A stretch of DNA of 64,000 nt from an uncultured Dehalococcoidia bacterium. Lineage in GTDB: Bacteria; Chloroflexota; Dehalococcoidia; Lucifugimonadales; UBA1123. The stretch covers positions 2,873,800 through 2,937,799 of the forward strand of contig OY282441.1 of NCBI GenBank assembly GCA_958296105.1. Reading direction: 5' to 3'. Below, piece by piece: positions 17,173 through 25,892 of the stretch. Each line of letters starts with the position of its first letter. The stretch's first letter is position 1. A program made the translations under genes and the position numbers. The notes below the pieces were generated by a model. It saw nothing but the letters and a program-made list of their open reading frames with translations, searched no databases and was not told the origin of the DNA.

Positions 17173-18195
17173 TCAGCCGACCGTCAGGTCGACCGCGCCG
17201 CCGCGTATGTGGACGTCCACCCTGTTTCTGGCACTGTCGTACCGCGCCGACTGGTGGACTCGTTGGGGAAGACGTGCGGGGAACTCGTATCCTGAGTTTC
17301 TGGCGCTGTCGTACCGCGCCGACTGATGGACGCCGCCAGTTCGAGGGAAGCGCGCGGAGTCTATCCTCGTCGAGCTGAGCGCCGATTCGGTGACGATGCG
17401 CGCGGCAACTCCGCGAGGCACCGCGATCTCTATGTTCGACGCCCCGGCGCTGATCACAACCTGCGTCCGCCCCGCATTTTCCGGCAGCTGGATGCGGATG
17501 TCCGACGCGCCCGCTCCGATGTCGACCCGGTCGACGTCGAGATCGCGCAGGTCTAGGTCTATGTCAGCCGCGCCCGCATCTATGTCGATGCCCAGCGCGA
17601 CCTGTGAGGACACCACCACTTCCCAGTCCACCGCCTCGCAGGATCCCCAAATCCCGACGCAGAGGGCGAAGCTCGCCGTGTCCATCGAGAAGTCGATCCG
17701 CGTATGAGAACCGGATCGCTCATGCCGCACACTGGCGCGATCATCGTCGAAGTACGCCGACAGCATGTTGTTGGGAGACTCGTCCCCACGCGCCACCGAC
17801 GCAAGCGCGACCCTGCCGCCGCCCATCTCCATGTTCAGCTGGAGCGTCTCCGTCATCCCGATCGGCGTCGAGTACGAAGCGGCTTCCCCCATCCCGACTT
17901 GGCGCAGGTATGGCGCGTCCCAGTCTCGGCTTGCCCATCGGTCCGGCATGTCGAAGAAGGCTAGGGAGATGGTGGCTGCCAGTATCAGAGCAGCCACGCC
18001 GGAGCAGATCAGCGGGCGGCGTCCAAGCAGCGCTGCCACGCCGACGAGTATCAATAGGACAGGCCATAGCTCGATAAGCTCCAGCCAGATCCGCGCCCCC
18101 GCGAGTCCGGTGGCATCGAGAAGCAGCACCACGCCGAACGCGACCAGAAGCAGCGCGGCTAGGGAGAATCTGGAGCGTCGAGAGCGTTCGCGCAT
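17173..18195 (-). CDS. LiaF-like membrane protein with duplicated C-terminal segment
   Basis: 340 residues. Three N-terminal hydrophobic segments (about 10-30, 38-55, 62-80) form a LiaI/LiaF-type membrane domain. A repetitive beta-rich soluble domain follows with short repeats of the GAGASDI / SAGASNI type, as in DUF2154/DUF4097 proteins. Near the C-terminus HQSARYDSARN occurs twice, 24 residues apart, from a 72-bp-period duplication. It lies 7 bp behind the pspC gene and is surely co-transcribed. PspC/LiaF pairs respond to membrane damage and antibiotics in Gram-positives; that role is inferred. Confidence 0.75.
   Translation of the reverse strand: MRERSRRSRFSLAALLLVAFGVVLLLDATGLAGARIWLELIELWPVLLILVGVAALLGRRPLICSGVAALILAATISLAFFDMPDRWASRDWDAPYLRQVGMGEAASYSTPIGMTETLQLNMEMGGGRVALASVARGDESPNNMLSAYFDDDRASVRHERSGSHTRIDFSMDTASFALCVGIWGSCEAVDWEVVVSSQVALGIDIDAGAADIDLDLRDLDVDRVDIGAGASDIRIQLPENAGRTQVVISAGASNIEIAVPRGVAARIVTESALSSTRIDSARFPRTGGVHQSARYDSARNSGYEFPARLPQRVHQSARYDSARNRVDVHIRGGAVDLTVG
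17224..17331 (-). repeat. 72-bp-period duplication at the 3' end of the liaF-like gene
   Basis: About 36 bp starting at 17224 recur starting at 17296 with few mismatches, giving two HQSARYDSARN motifs. Ordinary LiaF-type C-termini have a single such segment before the final beta strands. Confidence 0.8.
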
Positions 18196-18202
18196 GATTC
18201 GC

Positions 18203-18673
18203 CTACCCTCTCAGGCGTGTCAGCAGTACGGCCAAGCCGACGGCGATCATGCCGATTGGCACGACGATGTCCCAGCGCACCAAGTAGAAGATGGGTATGC
18301 CGAGATTGTCGATGAGCAGCGCGCAGCCCACCACGATGAGCGCGGATGCAAGCCATATGCCCGCCCTGTGCCTGCGCTCGCGCCTCGTCTCTTCCCAATC
18401 GGCGGCGCGCTCCGATGAGTCTGCGTCATACTCGGAAGCCTCGTCCGATCTGCGAGATTCGTTCCATGCGTATCTTGGGTCGCCGTACTTGGGCATGATT
18501 ATCGCCATAGCGATGTAGGCGATGATCGCCACCCCCCCGGACACTATGGCAGCTGCGACCCACGCGGCGCGAGCCAGTACCGGGTCTATGTCGAAGTACT
18601 CCGCCATGCCCCCGGAGACGCCGGAGATCATCTTGTCGTCCACACTCTTGTAGAGCCTGCGAGCTTGGGTCAT
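18203..18673 (-). CDS. PspC-domain protein
   Basis: 156 residues, ATG with GGAGG 7 nt upstream. Residues 1-65 form the PspC domain: RRLYKSVDDKMISGVSGGMAEYF, then a transmembrane helix (VAAAIVSGGVAIIAYIAMAIIMP). An acidic and basic linker and two more hydrophobic segments (about 105-150) follow, resembling DUF5668/LiaI modules. It is probably an inner-membrane stress component acting with the next gene. An inverted repeat 30 bp upstream (18703-18727) may control the pair. Confidence 0.88.
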   Translation of the reverse strand: MTQARRLYKSVDDKMISGVSGGMAEYFDIDPVLARAAWVAAAIVSGGVAIIAYIAMAIIMPKYGDPRYAWNESRRSDEASEYDADSSERAADWEETRRERRHRAGIWLASALIVVGCALLIDNLGIPIFYLVRWDIVVPIGMIAVGLAVLLTRLRG

Positions 18674-18702
18674 CTTGCCGCCTCCTGCGCCCCCTTCGAC
18701 TG

Positions 18703-18727
18703 CTGCATATACATGTAGTATATACAG
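18703..18727. promoter_or_regulatory. AT-rich inverted repeat upstream of pspC
   Basis: Arms CTGCATATAC (18703-18712) and GTATATACAG (18718-18727) are inverted with one mismatch around a 5-bp centre. This AT-rich palindrome stands out from the GC-rich surroundings and sits directly upstream of the pspC ribosome binding site, as expected for an operator of a dimeric regulator. Confidence 0.45.
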
Positions 18728-18791
18728 TGTGGACTCATAGAGTACGCCCAGCCCGCTGCGGGGGGATTTTTCGCGCTGATTTCCGCGCAGG

Positions 18792-19628
18792 CTAGAGCGC
18801 GCGCCAGTAGCGCCGTCCCTCTAACCGGGCCAGCCTGCCGAAGCCGGGCGCGGGGTAGTGGCCCGACACTACGAGCGAATGGTCTCTCTCCATCCTGTCG
18901 AACAGCTCCGCGCGGCTCTGTCTGGAAAGATTGGGGTTGGTATCGGCCCTCGGGCTCCAGTCGGTATGATGCGCCTGAATCGGAAGGTGGGAGGCGTCCC
19001 CCAGCACGATGGCGTTCTCGCCCGCGGATGTTATCAGCACGCTGGTATGTCCCGGAGTGTGGCCCGGCGTGGGAAGCGCGGTCAGATGCCCCGTGATGGC
19101 TTGCTCCCCCTCGATCAGCTCCAGCGCCCCCATCTCCATCAGCGGCATGACCTGTTCCCTTATGTAGGCGAACATGCTCATGCCCGCCCTGCGCGTGAAG
19201 GTGTCCCAGTCCGCCTTTGGAACGTAGTAGCGCGCGTTGGGAAAGTACGGAACGATCCCCCCCGCCTCGCTGATGGTGTTCCAGCCCACGTGATCGCGGT
19301 GCAGGTGGGTAATTATCACCGCGTCTATCTCTTCCCTGCCGATACCCTTGCTCGCCATGTCCGAAGCCAGCAGACCCCACTCCGAGTTGTCGAATGGGTG
19401 GTCTCCCTCGCCCAGTCCGGTGTCTATGAGAGCCGTCTTGCCCCCTGCGTGGACTGCGAACGAGCCTATATTCATTCTGATGAGTCCGCCCGGCGCCAGC
19501 TGATCGGCGTGTGTTTCCCACTCCCCCGCGTCTATGGACGGGAAGAAGTCGGATGGCTGGAAGTGGATGTGGCCATCCGAGAGGGAGACGATCTCGGCAT
19601 CGCCGATTTTGGTCGTGTGGCTTGGCAT
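18792..19628 (-). CDS. metallo-beta-lactamase fold hydrolase (lactonase-like)
   Basis: 278 residues. The dinuclear zinc signature HLHRDHVGW (H-x-H-x-D-H) lies near residues 109-117, with GHTPGHTS and GDASH further on, and a final GHYPAPGFG His. The arrangement resembles the AHL-lactonase and related MBL hydrolases, which open lactone rings. No signal peptide is visible. It precedes nothing obviously linked; the LLM oxidoreductase gene lies just upstream on the same strand (16 bp), so the two are probably co-transcribed. Confidence 0.85.
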   Translation of the reverse strand: MPSHTTKIGDAEIVSLSDGHIHFQPSDFFPSIDAGEWETHADQLAPGGLIRMNIGSFAVHAGGKTALIDTGLGEGDHPFDNSEWGLLASDMASKGIGREEIDAVIITHLHRDHVGWNTISEAGGIVPYFPNARYYVPKADWDTFTRRAGMSMFAYIREQVMPLMEMGALELIEGEQAITGHLTALPTPGHTPGHTSVLITSAGENAIVLGDASHLPIQAHHTDWSPRADTNPNLSRQSRAELFDRMERDHSLVVSGHYPAPGFGRLARLEGRRYWRAL

Positions 19629-19644
19629 GGGTCTTGTTCGCTCC

Positions 19645-20568
19645 TCAGTGGTACGACGGCAGAACGTCCGCGCCGAGCGCGTGCAGCTGCTCCATCATCA
19701 TTTCGGGCGGGCAGGCGGGGCGCGCAACGAACTTCGTCGCGCCCGCGTCTATGTAGGCGTCGATCAGCCCGCGCACCCTGTCCGCGCTGCCGAATGCGGA
19801 GAAGCCGTCGTAATCCACGTCCGCGCGGCGGCGGAGCATGTACGGCTCGGCTGTGCGGCGCGCTTCCTCGTATGAGTCTGCGATGCAGAAGCTGAACAGC
19901 GCGCCGTAGTGGTCGTCCTCGATCTCGTTGCCGTACTCCGCTGCCATCGCCTTGATCCGCGAGACGCCGTCACCGACCTCCTCCGGCGTAGCCTGCGACA
20001 CCAGCCAGCCGTCCCCGATCTTAGCCGTCCTCCTTATGGCGAACTCGCTGCGCCCGCCGATCCATATTGGCGGCAGCTCTGCCTGAACCGGCTTGGGCTG
20101 GACGGTGACGTTGTTGAGCGTGAAGTATCTTCCGTGGAACGTCACGTCGTCTCCCGACCAGAGCAGGCGCATGACCTCGATGGCTTCGTCCGTCCTGCCC
20201 CCGCGCTGGCGCTTGAGCGTTCCGCAGGCTTCGTACTCGCTCGCCTCCCCAGTGCCGAGCCCGACGGCGGGCAGCGAGCGGCCGCCGGACAGAAAGTCCA
20301 GCGTGGCGATCTCCTTCGCCAGAACCGTCGGATTCCTCAGCGGAAGCGCGATTACGTTGGTGCCGAACTTGAGATTCTTCGTCCGCGCCGCTATGAACGA
20401 CAGCGCCACCACCGCCTCCATGCTGACGACATCGGATACGATCCTGTCGCTCAGCCAGAGCGAATCTATGCCGATGCGCTCGCACTCGTCCGTATAGTCC
20501 CAGAGATGATCCGGGTCCTGCGAAGCGAAGGGCCATCCGCCAAAGCCTATGCCTATCTTGACCGACAT
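19645..20568 (-). CDS. LLM-class flavin/F420-dependent oxidoreductase
   Basis: 307 residues, ATG with AGGAGG closely upstream. It has the bacterial luciferase-like fold: DSLWLSDRIV near residue 35, FGTNVIALPLRNPTVLAKEIATLDFLSGGR split around residues 68-98, and a conserved PPIWIGG stretch. Such enzymes use FMN or F420. The sequence has no feature that decides between the two. The pairing with an MBL-fold hydrolase and a haloacid dehalogenase suggests catabolism of small organic compounds. Confidence 0.9.
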   Translation of the reverse strand: MSVKIGIGFGGWPFASQDPDHLWDYTDECERIGIDSLWLSDRIVSDVVSMEAVVALSFIAARTKNLKFGTNVIALPLRNPTVLAKEIATLDFLSGGRSLPAVGLGTGEASEYEACGTLKRQRGGRTDEAIEVMRLLWSGDDVTFHGRYFTLNNVTVQPKPVQAELPPIWIGGRSEFAIRRTAKIGDGWLVSQATPEEVGDGVSRIKAMAAEYGNEIEDDHYGALFSFCIADSYEEARRTAEPYMLRRRADVDYDGFSAFGSADRVRGLIDAYIDAGATKFVARPACPPEMMMEQLHALGADVLPSYH

Positions 20569-20624
20569 TCGAGCCTCCTAGTGGACGTTTTGGTGTCGAG
20601 TTTCAGAGTACCACAGCCGAGCGC

Positions 20625-20659
20625 GAGATATATGAGAAATATAAGAGAGATATATGAGA
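20625..20659. repeat. 13-bp direct repeat, AT-rich
   Basis: GAGATATATGAGA at 20625-20637 and 20647-20659, period 22 bp, in the gap between the haloacid dehalogenase stop and the LLM start. It is an AT-rich island in GC-rich DNA and may contain the LLM promoter. Confidence 0.7.
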
Positions 20660-20673
20660 GCCGTCTGGCGGCG

Positions 20674-21390
20674 TCACCCGCCTTCGCCAAGCAGAGAGTC
20701 CGCCAGCTCGCTGAAGTCTGCGACCACGATATCAGGAGCGTACTGAGTCGTGTCCTCGTAGGGCAGCCCGTAGCGGTTGACGTATGCGCCCCTGAACCCG
20801 CAGGCTCTCGCGCCCATGATGTCGAACGAGTGCGCCGCGACCATGAGGATGTCCGAAGGCTCTGCGCCAAGAATCCGAGCGGCGGCGCGATATACCCCGG
20901 GGTGCGGCTTGAACGCGCCCGCTTCCTCCACGGATATTATCCCGTCGAAGTCGAAGCGGATGCGGTTCTCCGCCAGATGGCGCAGGAACTCCGGCTCCCC
21001 GTTGGAGAGCGCGACCAGCCTGAACTTCTCCGACAGCCGCCCCAGCCCCTCTGCGGAGTCCGGATACGGTCTCAGGTCTTGCCACACCTCCATGAATCGA
21101 ACGACCTGCTCGGCGTCGAACTCGATTCCGTTGGCGCGAAGAGTGTAGGCGAGCGCGCGCCTGCACGTCTCCAGATAGCCGCTGTGTCCGAGCATCAGCA
21201 GCGAGTCTTGAAACTGCTCTATCCGCTGTCGAGCGCGCCACTGCGCATACAGCTCAGCACCGCTCATGTCCGATCCCAGCTCGGCGAGAAACATGCCCGT
21301 CGGCGCTTCGAGGCTGCCCGTCAGATCGAGTACAGTTCCGAACACGTCGAAGGTGAGCGTTGTAACAGAGTCGAGCGGCTGGCTTTTCAT
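20674..21390 (-). CDS. haloacid dehalogenase, type II (HAD superfamily)
   Basis: 238 residues from ATG 21390 with AGAGGA about 10 nt upstream; a longer frame lacks a site. HAD motif I is LTFDVFGTVLDL with the nucleophilic Asp, motif II ALSNGEP, and motif III KPHPGVY. The helical cap and length match the L-2-haloacid dehalogenase / haloacetate group, which hydrolyses carbon-halogen bonds, but related phosphatases share these motifs, so halogen specificity is not proven. Confidence 0.85.
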   Translation of the reverse strand: MKSQPLDSVTTLTFDVFGTVLDLTGSLEAPTGMFLAELGSDMSGAELYAQWRARQRIEQFQDSLLMLGHSGYLETCRRALAYTLRANGIEFDAEQVVRFMEVWQDLRPYPDSAEGLGRLSEKFRLVALSNGEPEFLRHLAENRIRFDFDGIISVEEAGAFKPHPGVYRAAARILGAEPSDILMVAAHSFDIMGARACGFRGAYVNRYGLPYEDTTQYAPDIVVADFSELADSLLGEGG

Positions 21391-21733
21391 CGTAATCCAA
21401 TCCTCTTCTCGGCTGCGCCGTGCGAGTCGGCTGGAGGAGGCCACGCCTTCCCCAGCCGTGCGCCTGCGCGTGCGCCTTGTGCCTGTGCCGTGCGCCTGTG
21501 GGCGCTTGTGGACGATGGGGATTAGTCGTCCGCCACCGCCAAGCCCACGCGCCCGACGCCCATCGCCTTTGCTGTCTGCGCCGTGCGCGTGCGCCTTATG
21601 CCTGTGGACGATGGGGATTAGTCGTCCGCCATCGCCAAGCCCACGCGCCCGACGCCCATCGCCTTTGCTGTCTGCGCCGTGCGCCGTGCGCGTGCGCCTT
21701 ATACCTGTGCCGTGCGCCTGTGGACGATGGGGA
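21391..21733. other. gene-free region filled by duplicated 3' ends of the aldolase gene
   Basis: 343 bp without a gene. Most of it is two extra copies of the last 58 bp of the neighbouring dihydrodipicolinate-synthase-like gene separated by GTGCGCC-rich filler. Open frames on the plus strand here are by-products of the repeats. A 6-bp stem GGACGA/TCGTCC around each stop codon could act as a weak terminator. Confidence 0.7.
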
Positions 21734-21780
21734 TTAGTCGTCCGCCACCGCCAAGCCCACGCGCCCGACGCCCATCGCCT
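21511..21780 (-). repeat. three tandem copies of a gene 3' end
   Basis: A 58-bp block starts at 21511, 21607 and 21723 (periods 96 and 116 bp). The right-hand copy is the true 3' end of the aldolase gene including its TAA stop (21734-21736); the other two are downstream duplicates with one or two substitutions. Confidence 0.9.
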
Positions 21781-22639
21781 CCGCCCTTGCGATGACCTCT
21801 TCGCGCTGATCTGCCGTAAGCGGCTGAGTGGGCGCGCGCGGGTCGCCTACGTCTATGCCGAGCCTGTAGCTGAGCAGCCCCTTTATGACCGCGTGCATCC
21901 CGAATTCACGCACCAGCATCGTCAGCCTCGTCGCCTGCCGCTGCGCTTGCTCCGCCCTGACCAGATCCCCCGCTTGGTAGGCGTCCCATATCTCCACCCA
22001 CATTTCGGGCGCGATGTTCGGAGGTCCGTCCACGCATCCACTCGCCCCGATGGTCAGCGCGGGCAGCATGAGCGCGCTGCTTCCGATCAGGCATTCCAGC
22101 CCCATGTCGACCCAGCTGTATACGTTGGTGAAGTTGATGGACGAGTGTTTAAGCCCCTTCAGCTGCGGCACCCCGTCCTGTATCTTCGCCATCAGCTCGG
22201 GGGTGATCTCCACGCCCGTAGACTGCGGCAGGTTGTATACGAACAGCGGCAGGTCGGCTGCGGCGGCAACCGTGCGATAGTGTTCGACGATGTTGTCGTC
22301 CGTCTGTCGGTAGAAGAACGGCGGCACGCAGCAGATCGCCTCCACGCCGCGCGCGGCGGCGTTTTCCGCCAGACGCGCCGCCCTCAGCGTGGTTGCCGCG
22401 CCAACGTGCATTATGTTCTTGACGCGCCCCCTGTTCTGGTCTGCGGCGGCTCTGGCGATTGCCATGTTCTCATCGTCATCGAGAAGAACACTCTCGCCGG
22501 TGCCGCCCGCTACCCAGAAGCCATCGACCCCCGCCTGAATGTTGAACTCCATCACCTCCCTGAACGCCGCCTCGTCGAAGCGTCCATCGCTTCCCATCGG
22601 CGTCGCTATGGCTGGAAGTATTCCTTCGAAGTCTGCCAT
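21734..22639 (-). CDS. dihydrodipicolinate synthase family aldolase
   Basis: 301 residues from ATG 22639, with GGAGGG 5 nt upstream. A TIM-barrel class I lyase: GGTGES near residue 45, FVYNLPQ with the conserved Tyr (about 137), and LKGLKHSS with the Schiff-base Lys (about 165). The family includes DapA, N-acetylneuraminate lyase and 2-keto-3-deoxy-gluconate aldolases. No lysine-pathway genes are nearby, so a sugar-acid aldolase or lyase role is as likely as DapA. Confidence 0.88.
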   Translation of the reverse strand: MADFEGILPAIATPMGSDGRFDEAAFREVMEFNIQAGVDGFWVAGGTGESVLLDDDENMAIARAAADQNRGRVKNIMHVGAATTLRAARLAENAAARGVEAICCVPPFFYRQTDDNIVEHYRTVAAAADLPLFVYNLPQSTGVEITPELMAKIQDGVPQLKGLKHSSINFTNVYSWVDMGLECLIGSSALMLPALTIGASGCVDGPPNIAPEMWVEIWDAYQAGDLVRAEQAQRQATRLTMLVREFGMHAVIKGLLSYRLGIDVGDPRAPTQPLTADQREEVIARAEAMGVGRVGLAVADD

Positions 22640-22758
22640 CTCGTCCCTCCCTCGTGTGCTGGGCGCAAGCCTTTCGCCACATTCTATCACGCGGCGGGGC
22701 ATGTGCGCGTGAAGGCGTTCGGACACGGCGCAGACGCCCTTTCGCGGCTGTCCCCGAA

Positions 22759-22784
22759 GCCCGCTGGGGTTGCCCGCTGGGGTT
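22759..22784 (+). repeat. 13-bp perfect tandem repeat
   Basis: GCCCGCTGGGGTT at 22759-22771 and 22772-22784, abutting the -35 box of the promoter for the binding lipoprotein. Confidence 0.85.
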
Positions 22785-22812
22785 GACGGATTTGCGAGCG
22801 CTGTACTACAAA
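22783..22812 (+). promoter_or_regulatory. promoter of the substrate-binding lipoprotein gene
   Basis: TTGACG (22783-22788) and TACAAA (22807-22812) are separated by 18 bp and lie 60 bp before the start codon, facing right. Confidence 0.6.
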
Positions 22813-22872
22813 CGGAGCGAGCGTTCGCCTGTCTCGAACGCGGGTCATGGAACCGAGAGGGGGAGATCGCGT

Positions 22873-24717
22873 ATGCGTCCCAAAGTACAGTACATGCGAT
22901 TGGCGATCTCGTTCGCGCTTCTGGCGCTGGCGTTCGCCTGCGGCTCTACGGAGCGGGTCGAAGACTCCCCGACCCCGCCCGCGCAGGCGCAGGCTCCAGC
23001 CCCACAGGTGCAGACCCCGACGCCGCCAGCTCCGACGGCGCAGCCTCGCCCCGCGCCCGATCGCGCGGCGACGGTCGAGCCGTCCGGTACGCTGACCATC
23101 GCAGTCGCCGCCGTAGGCTCTCCGAGCGGGCTGCCCCGCTTCTGCGCGGCTGGCTGCTCGGAGAACATCTACATGTCCGGAGCTACGGAGACCCTGTTCG
23201 GCTCGAAGGCGAGCGAGGGCGGCGCGGTCATTGCCGATCCGATGCTGGCGCTGGACTTCGTTCTGTCCCCAACTCTGGAGTTCGGCGACTTTACACTGCG
23301 GCAAGGCGTTCAGTTTCACCACGCCTTCGGCGAGATGAGCGCCGATGACGTGGCGTTCTCCTACAACGACGCCAACTCCGTAACCAACCCCGAGTCGATT
23401 CATGGACAGGCTGGCGACTTCGCCCCGCTGATCGAGTCCATCGAAGCCATCGAACCCCACAAGGTCCGTCTGAACTACCGAAGCTACGACTCTCGCGGAG
23501 TCCTTCACCGCTTCTCCATGTTCTGGCAGACCGCCGGGATCGTGTCCAAGTCCGTGTACGACGTGAAGGGCGCTGACGCCATGCGCAACGACTACACTGG
23601 CGTAGGCCCCTTCGTCATCGACAGGTGGACTCCGGGAGACGGCATATTTATGACCGCGTTCACAGACTACTACGGCGCTCCGCTGGGGCTGGGTCCACAC
23701 GTGGAGCGGGTCGAGTGGCGAGTGGCGGGGGAGAGCGTGGCGCGGCGCGCGATGCTCGAATCCGGCCCTGCCCAGATCGCGCAGGCAGCCGCCAGCGACT
23801 ACGCCGATCTCGAAGCCGGCGGATTCGAGCTTCAGAAGGGCGGGCTTTTCGACACCATCAACAACATCTCGTTCGTGGGCAACTACTGGGAATCCCACAG
23901 CGGGCTTACGGGCGAAGCCCTAGACCGCGAGCGCGACATCAGCAGACCGTGGATCGGAAACCCGTTCGAGAACGGCCCCGACTACGACGAGACCACCGAT
24001 TCGATGGAGCGCTCCCGCAAGGTGCGCGAGGCTCTGGCTTGGTCCATCGAGCGCCAGTCGCTGGTCGACGACCTGATGGGCGGCTTGGGAGTCGTCAACC
24101 ACCAGCCCTACCTGTCGACTCGAAACCCCCACTACATGCAGGAGTGGAGCTGGGGTACGGACTTCGACAGAGCAAGAGAGCTGATGGCGGAGGCGGGCTA
24201 CGAGGACGGCTTTGGAATGGCGCTGTGGGTCGGCGGCGAGCTGGACGCCGCAGTTGGCGCGAAGATCGGCGCAGACTGGAAAGAGCGTCTGGGCGTGGAT
24301 GTCAGCCTGATCAGGACGTCCTATCTGGAATACCGCCCCGGCCTCGTGGCGCGCACCAACAAGATGGCGGGGCTGGGAATCTGCGGAGACGAGAACAAGT
24401 CGAACTTCCCATACGACTGGGCGCGCGGCTTCGTGGTGAGCAGCTTCAGCGCGGGCGGCTACGGCGTGGGCCAGGAGATCCCATACGCCACCGAAGTCTA
24501 CTCGCAGATGGCGGGCGAGCCGGACAAGGCGAGACGCGAGGAGCTGGCGGCGCGATTCTACACCGAAAACCGAAAGTGGGCGAACTGCGTAGGCTTGTAC
24601 GAGCAGCCGATCTGGCCGGTGTACGACCCCAGCAGGATAGCGAAGTGGGACATGCGCCCGATGGCGAACGGAAACCTGGGAACCATCAACAACGTCCGCA
24701 GCATCGAGCTGAAGTAG
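22873..24717 (+). CDS. ABC transporter substrate-binding lipoprotein (SBP family 5)
   Basis: 614 residues from ATG 22873, with GGAG 7 nt upstream. A lipoprotein signal (LLALAFAC, Cys25) is followed by a 45-residue Pro/Ala/Gln linker and a family-5 binding domain, shown by GTLTIAVAAVGSP near the N-terminus, LRQGVQFHHAFGEMSADDVAFSYNDA split over two stretches, and EALAWSIERQSLVDDL. The family binds peptides, nickel, opines or glycosides. It converges on two ABC ATPase genes; no permease genes lie nearby. Its last 51 bp and following 33 bp are duplicated downstream. Confidence 0.9.
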   Translation: MRPKVQYMRLAISFALLALAFACGSTERVEDSPTPPAQAQAPAPQVQTPTPPAPTAQPRPAPDRAATVEPSGTLTIAVAAVGSPSGLPRFCAAGCSENIYMSGATETLFGSKASEGGAVIADPMLALDFVLSPTLEFGDFTLRQGVQFHHAFGEMSADDVAFSYNDANSVTNPESIHGQAGDFAPLIESIEAIEPHKVRLNYRSYDSRGVLHRFSMFWQTAGIVSKSVYDVKGADAMRNDYTGVGPFVIDRWTPGDGIFMTAFTDYYGAPLGLGPHVERVEWRVAGESVARRAMLESGPAQIAQAAASDYADLEAGGFELQKGGLFDTINNISFVGNYWESHSGLTGEALDRERDISRPWIGNPFENGPDYDETTDSMERSRKVREALAWSIERQSLVDDLMGGLGVVNHQPYLSTRNPHYMQEWSWGTDFDRARELMAEAGYEDGFGMALWVGGELDAAVGAKIGADWKERLGVDVSLIRTSYLEYRPGLVARTNKMAGLGICGDENKSNFPYDWARGFVVSSFSAGGYGVGQEIPYATEVYSQMAGEPDKARREELAARFYTENRKWANCVGLYEQPIWPVYDPSRIAKWDMRPMANGNLGTINNVRSIELK

Positions 24718-24834
24718 ACGCCCGCCCCAGCGCCGCCCCCACTGACGAACAACGGAAACCTGGGAACCATCAACAACGTTCGCAGCATCGAGCTGAAGTA
24801 GACGCCCACCCCAGCGCCGCCCTCACGGACGAAC
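24667..24834 (+). repeat. 84-bp tandem duplication of a gene 3' end
   Basis: 24667-24750 (end of the binding-protein gene with its TAG stop plus 33 bp) recurs as 24751-24834 with about five substitutions, including a second copy of the codons for GNLGTINNVRSIELK and stop. Confidence 0.92.
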
Positions 24835-24876
24835 AGCGAGGCGCTCCGCACTATTGGCGCGGAGCGCCCCCTCGCT
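24835..24876. terminator. bidirectional terminator-like hairpin
   Basis: GGCGCTCCGC (24840-24849) pairs perfectly with GCGGAGCGCC (24859-24868) around a 9-nt loop; AGCGAG and CTCGCT extend the stem. It sits exactly between the convergent binding-protein and ATPase genes. Confidence 0.75.
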
Positions 24877-24893
24877 CATAGCTGGACGCTGGG

Positions 24894-25877
24894 CTAGTAC
24901 AGGTGGCAGACCACCCGATGGTCCGGCACAGGGTGAGACTCGACCGGAGCGTTGTCTTCGCACGGCTCGAATCTGGACGGACAGCGCGGATGGAAGTGGC
25001 AGCCTTCGGGCGGGTTCACGGGCGAGGGCACCTCGCCCGTGAGGATGATCTCCTCGCGGTCGATGTCCGGATGCGACGGCAGGGCAGCCGACATCAATGC
25101 GCGCGTGTACGGATGAAGCGGGTTGTCGTACAGCTCCTCCGTCTCCGCCTCCTCGACTATCCTGCCCAGATACATCACCCCGACCTTGTCGCACATGTAC
25201 CGCACGGTGGCGAGGTGGTGGGCGATCAGCAGGTAGGTCAGGTTATGCTCGTCTTGGAGGTCTTCCAGCAGGTTCATTATCTGCGCGCGGATGGAGACGT
25301 CCAGGGCGGAAACCGGCTCGTCCAGGATGATGAGCTTGGGGTTGAGCGCGAGCGCGCGAGCAACGCCTATCCTCTGTCGCTGCCCGCCGGAGAACTCGTG
25401 CGGAAAGAGGTTGGCTTGGTACTGCTGAAGCCCGACCTCCTCCAGCAGGTCGCCGACGCGCGACTTGATAGCCCCTTTGGTCATCGTGCTGTTGACTTCG
25501 AGCGGCTCGCCGATGATGCCGCCCACCCTCATTCTGGGGTTGAGGGATGCCCATGGGTCTTGGAAGACGGCTTGGACACTCGCCTTGTAGTTTCGCATAC
25601 CCTCTCGATTGAACTCGGTGGCGTCTTGACCCTCGAAGAAGAATGTCCCCTCCGTCGGCTCCTCCAAGTGCAGGATCAGCTTGGCGGTGGTTGACTTCCC
25701 ACAGCCGGACTCGCCGACCAGCCCGTAGGTCTTGCCGGTTTCGATCTCGAAATTGATCCCGTCGACCGCCTTCAGCATAGCCTTGTTGCGGGACAGAAAC
25801 CCCGAACCCACCGGGAAGTGCTTCTTCAGATTCTGAACCCGTAGCAGCGCGCTATTCGAGCCGTTCTGTGTGCTCAT
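24894..25877 (-). CDS. oligopeptide-type ABC transporter ATP-binding protein (OppF/DppF-like)
   Basis: 327 residues from ATG 25877. Walker A GESGCGKST, signature [15 protein letters not shown], Walker [13 protein letters not shown], and the C-terminal oligopeptide-transporter extension ending in GCHFHPRCPSRFEPC, with the spaced Cys typical of the iron-sulfur-like tail of Dpp/Opp ATPases. It follows OppD by 15 bp. With the convergent binding protein it could complete an importer, but permeases are not in the neighbourhood. Confidence 0.92.
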   Translation of the reverse strand: MSTQNGSNSALLRVQNLKKHFPVGSGFLSRNKAMLKAVDGINFEIETGKTYGLVGESGCGKSTTAKLILHLEEPTEGTFFFEGQDATEFNREGMRNYKASVQAVFQDPWASLNPRMRVGGIIGEPLEVNSTMTKGAIKSRVGDLLEEVGLQQYQANLFPHEFSGGQRQRIGVARALALNPKLIILDEPVSALDVSIRAQIMNLLEDLQDEHNLTYLLIAHHLATVRYMCDKVGVMYLGRIVEEAETEELYDNPLHPYTRALMSAALPSHPDIDREEIILTGEVPSPVNPPEGCHFHPRCPSRFEPCEDNAPVESHPVPDHRVVCHLY

Positions 25878-25892
25878 CGCTCGACCTCTCAA

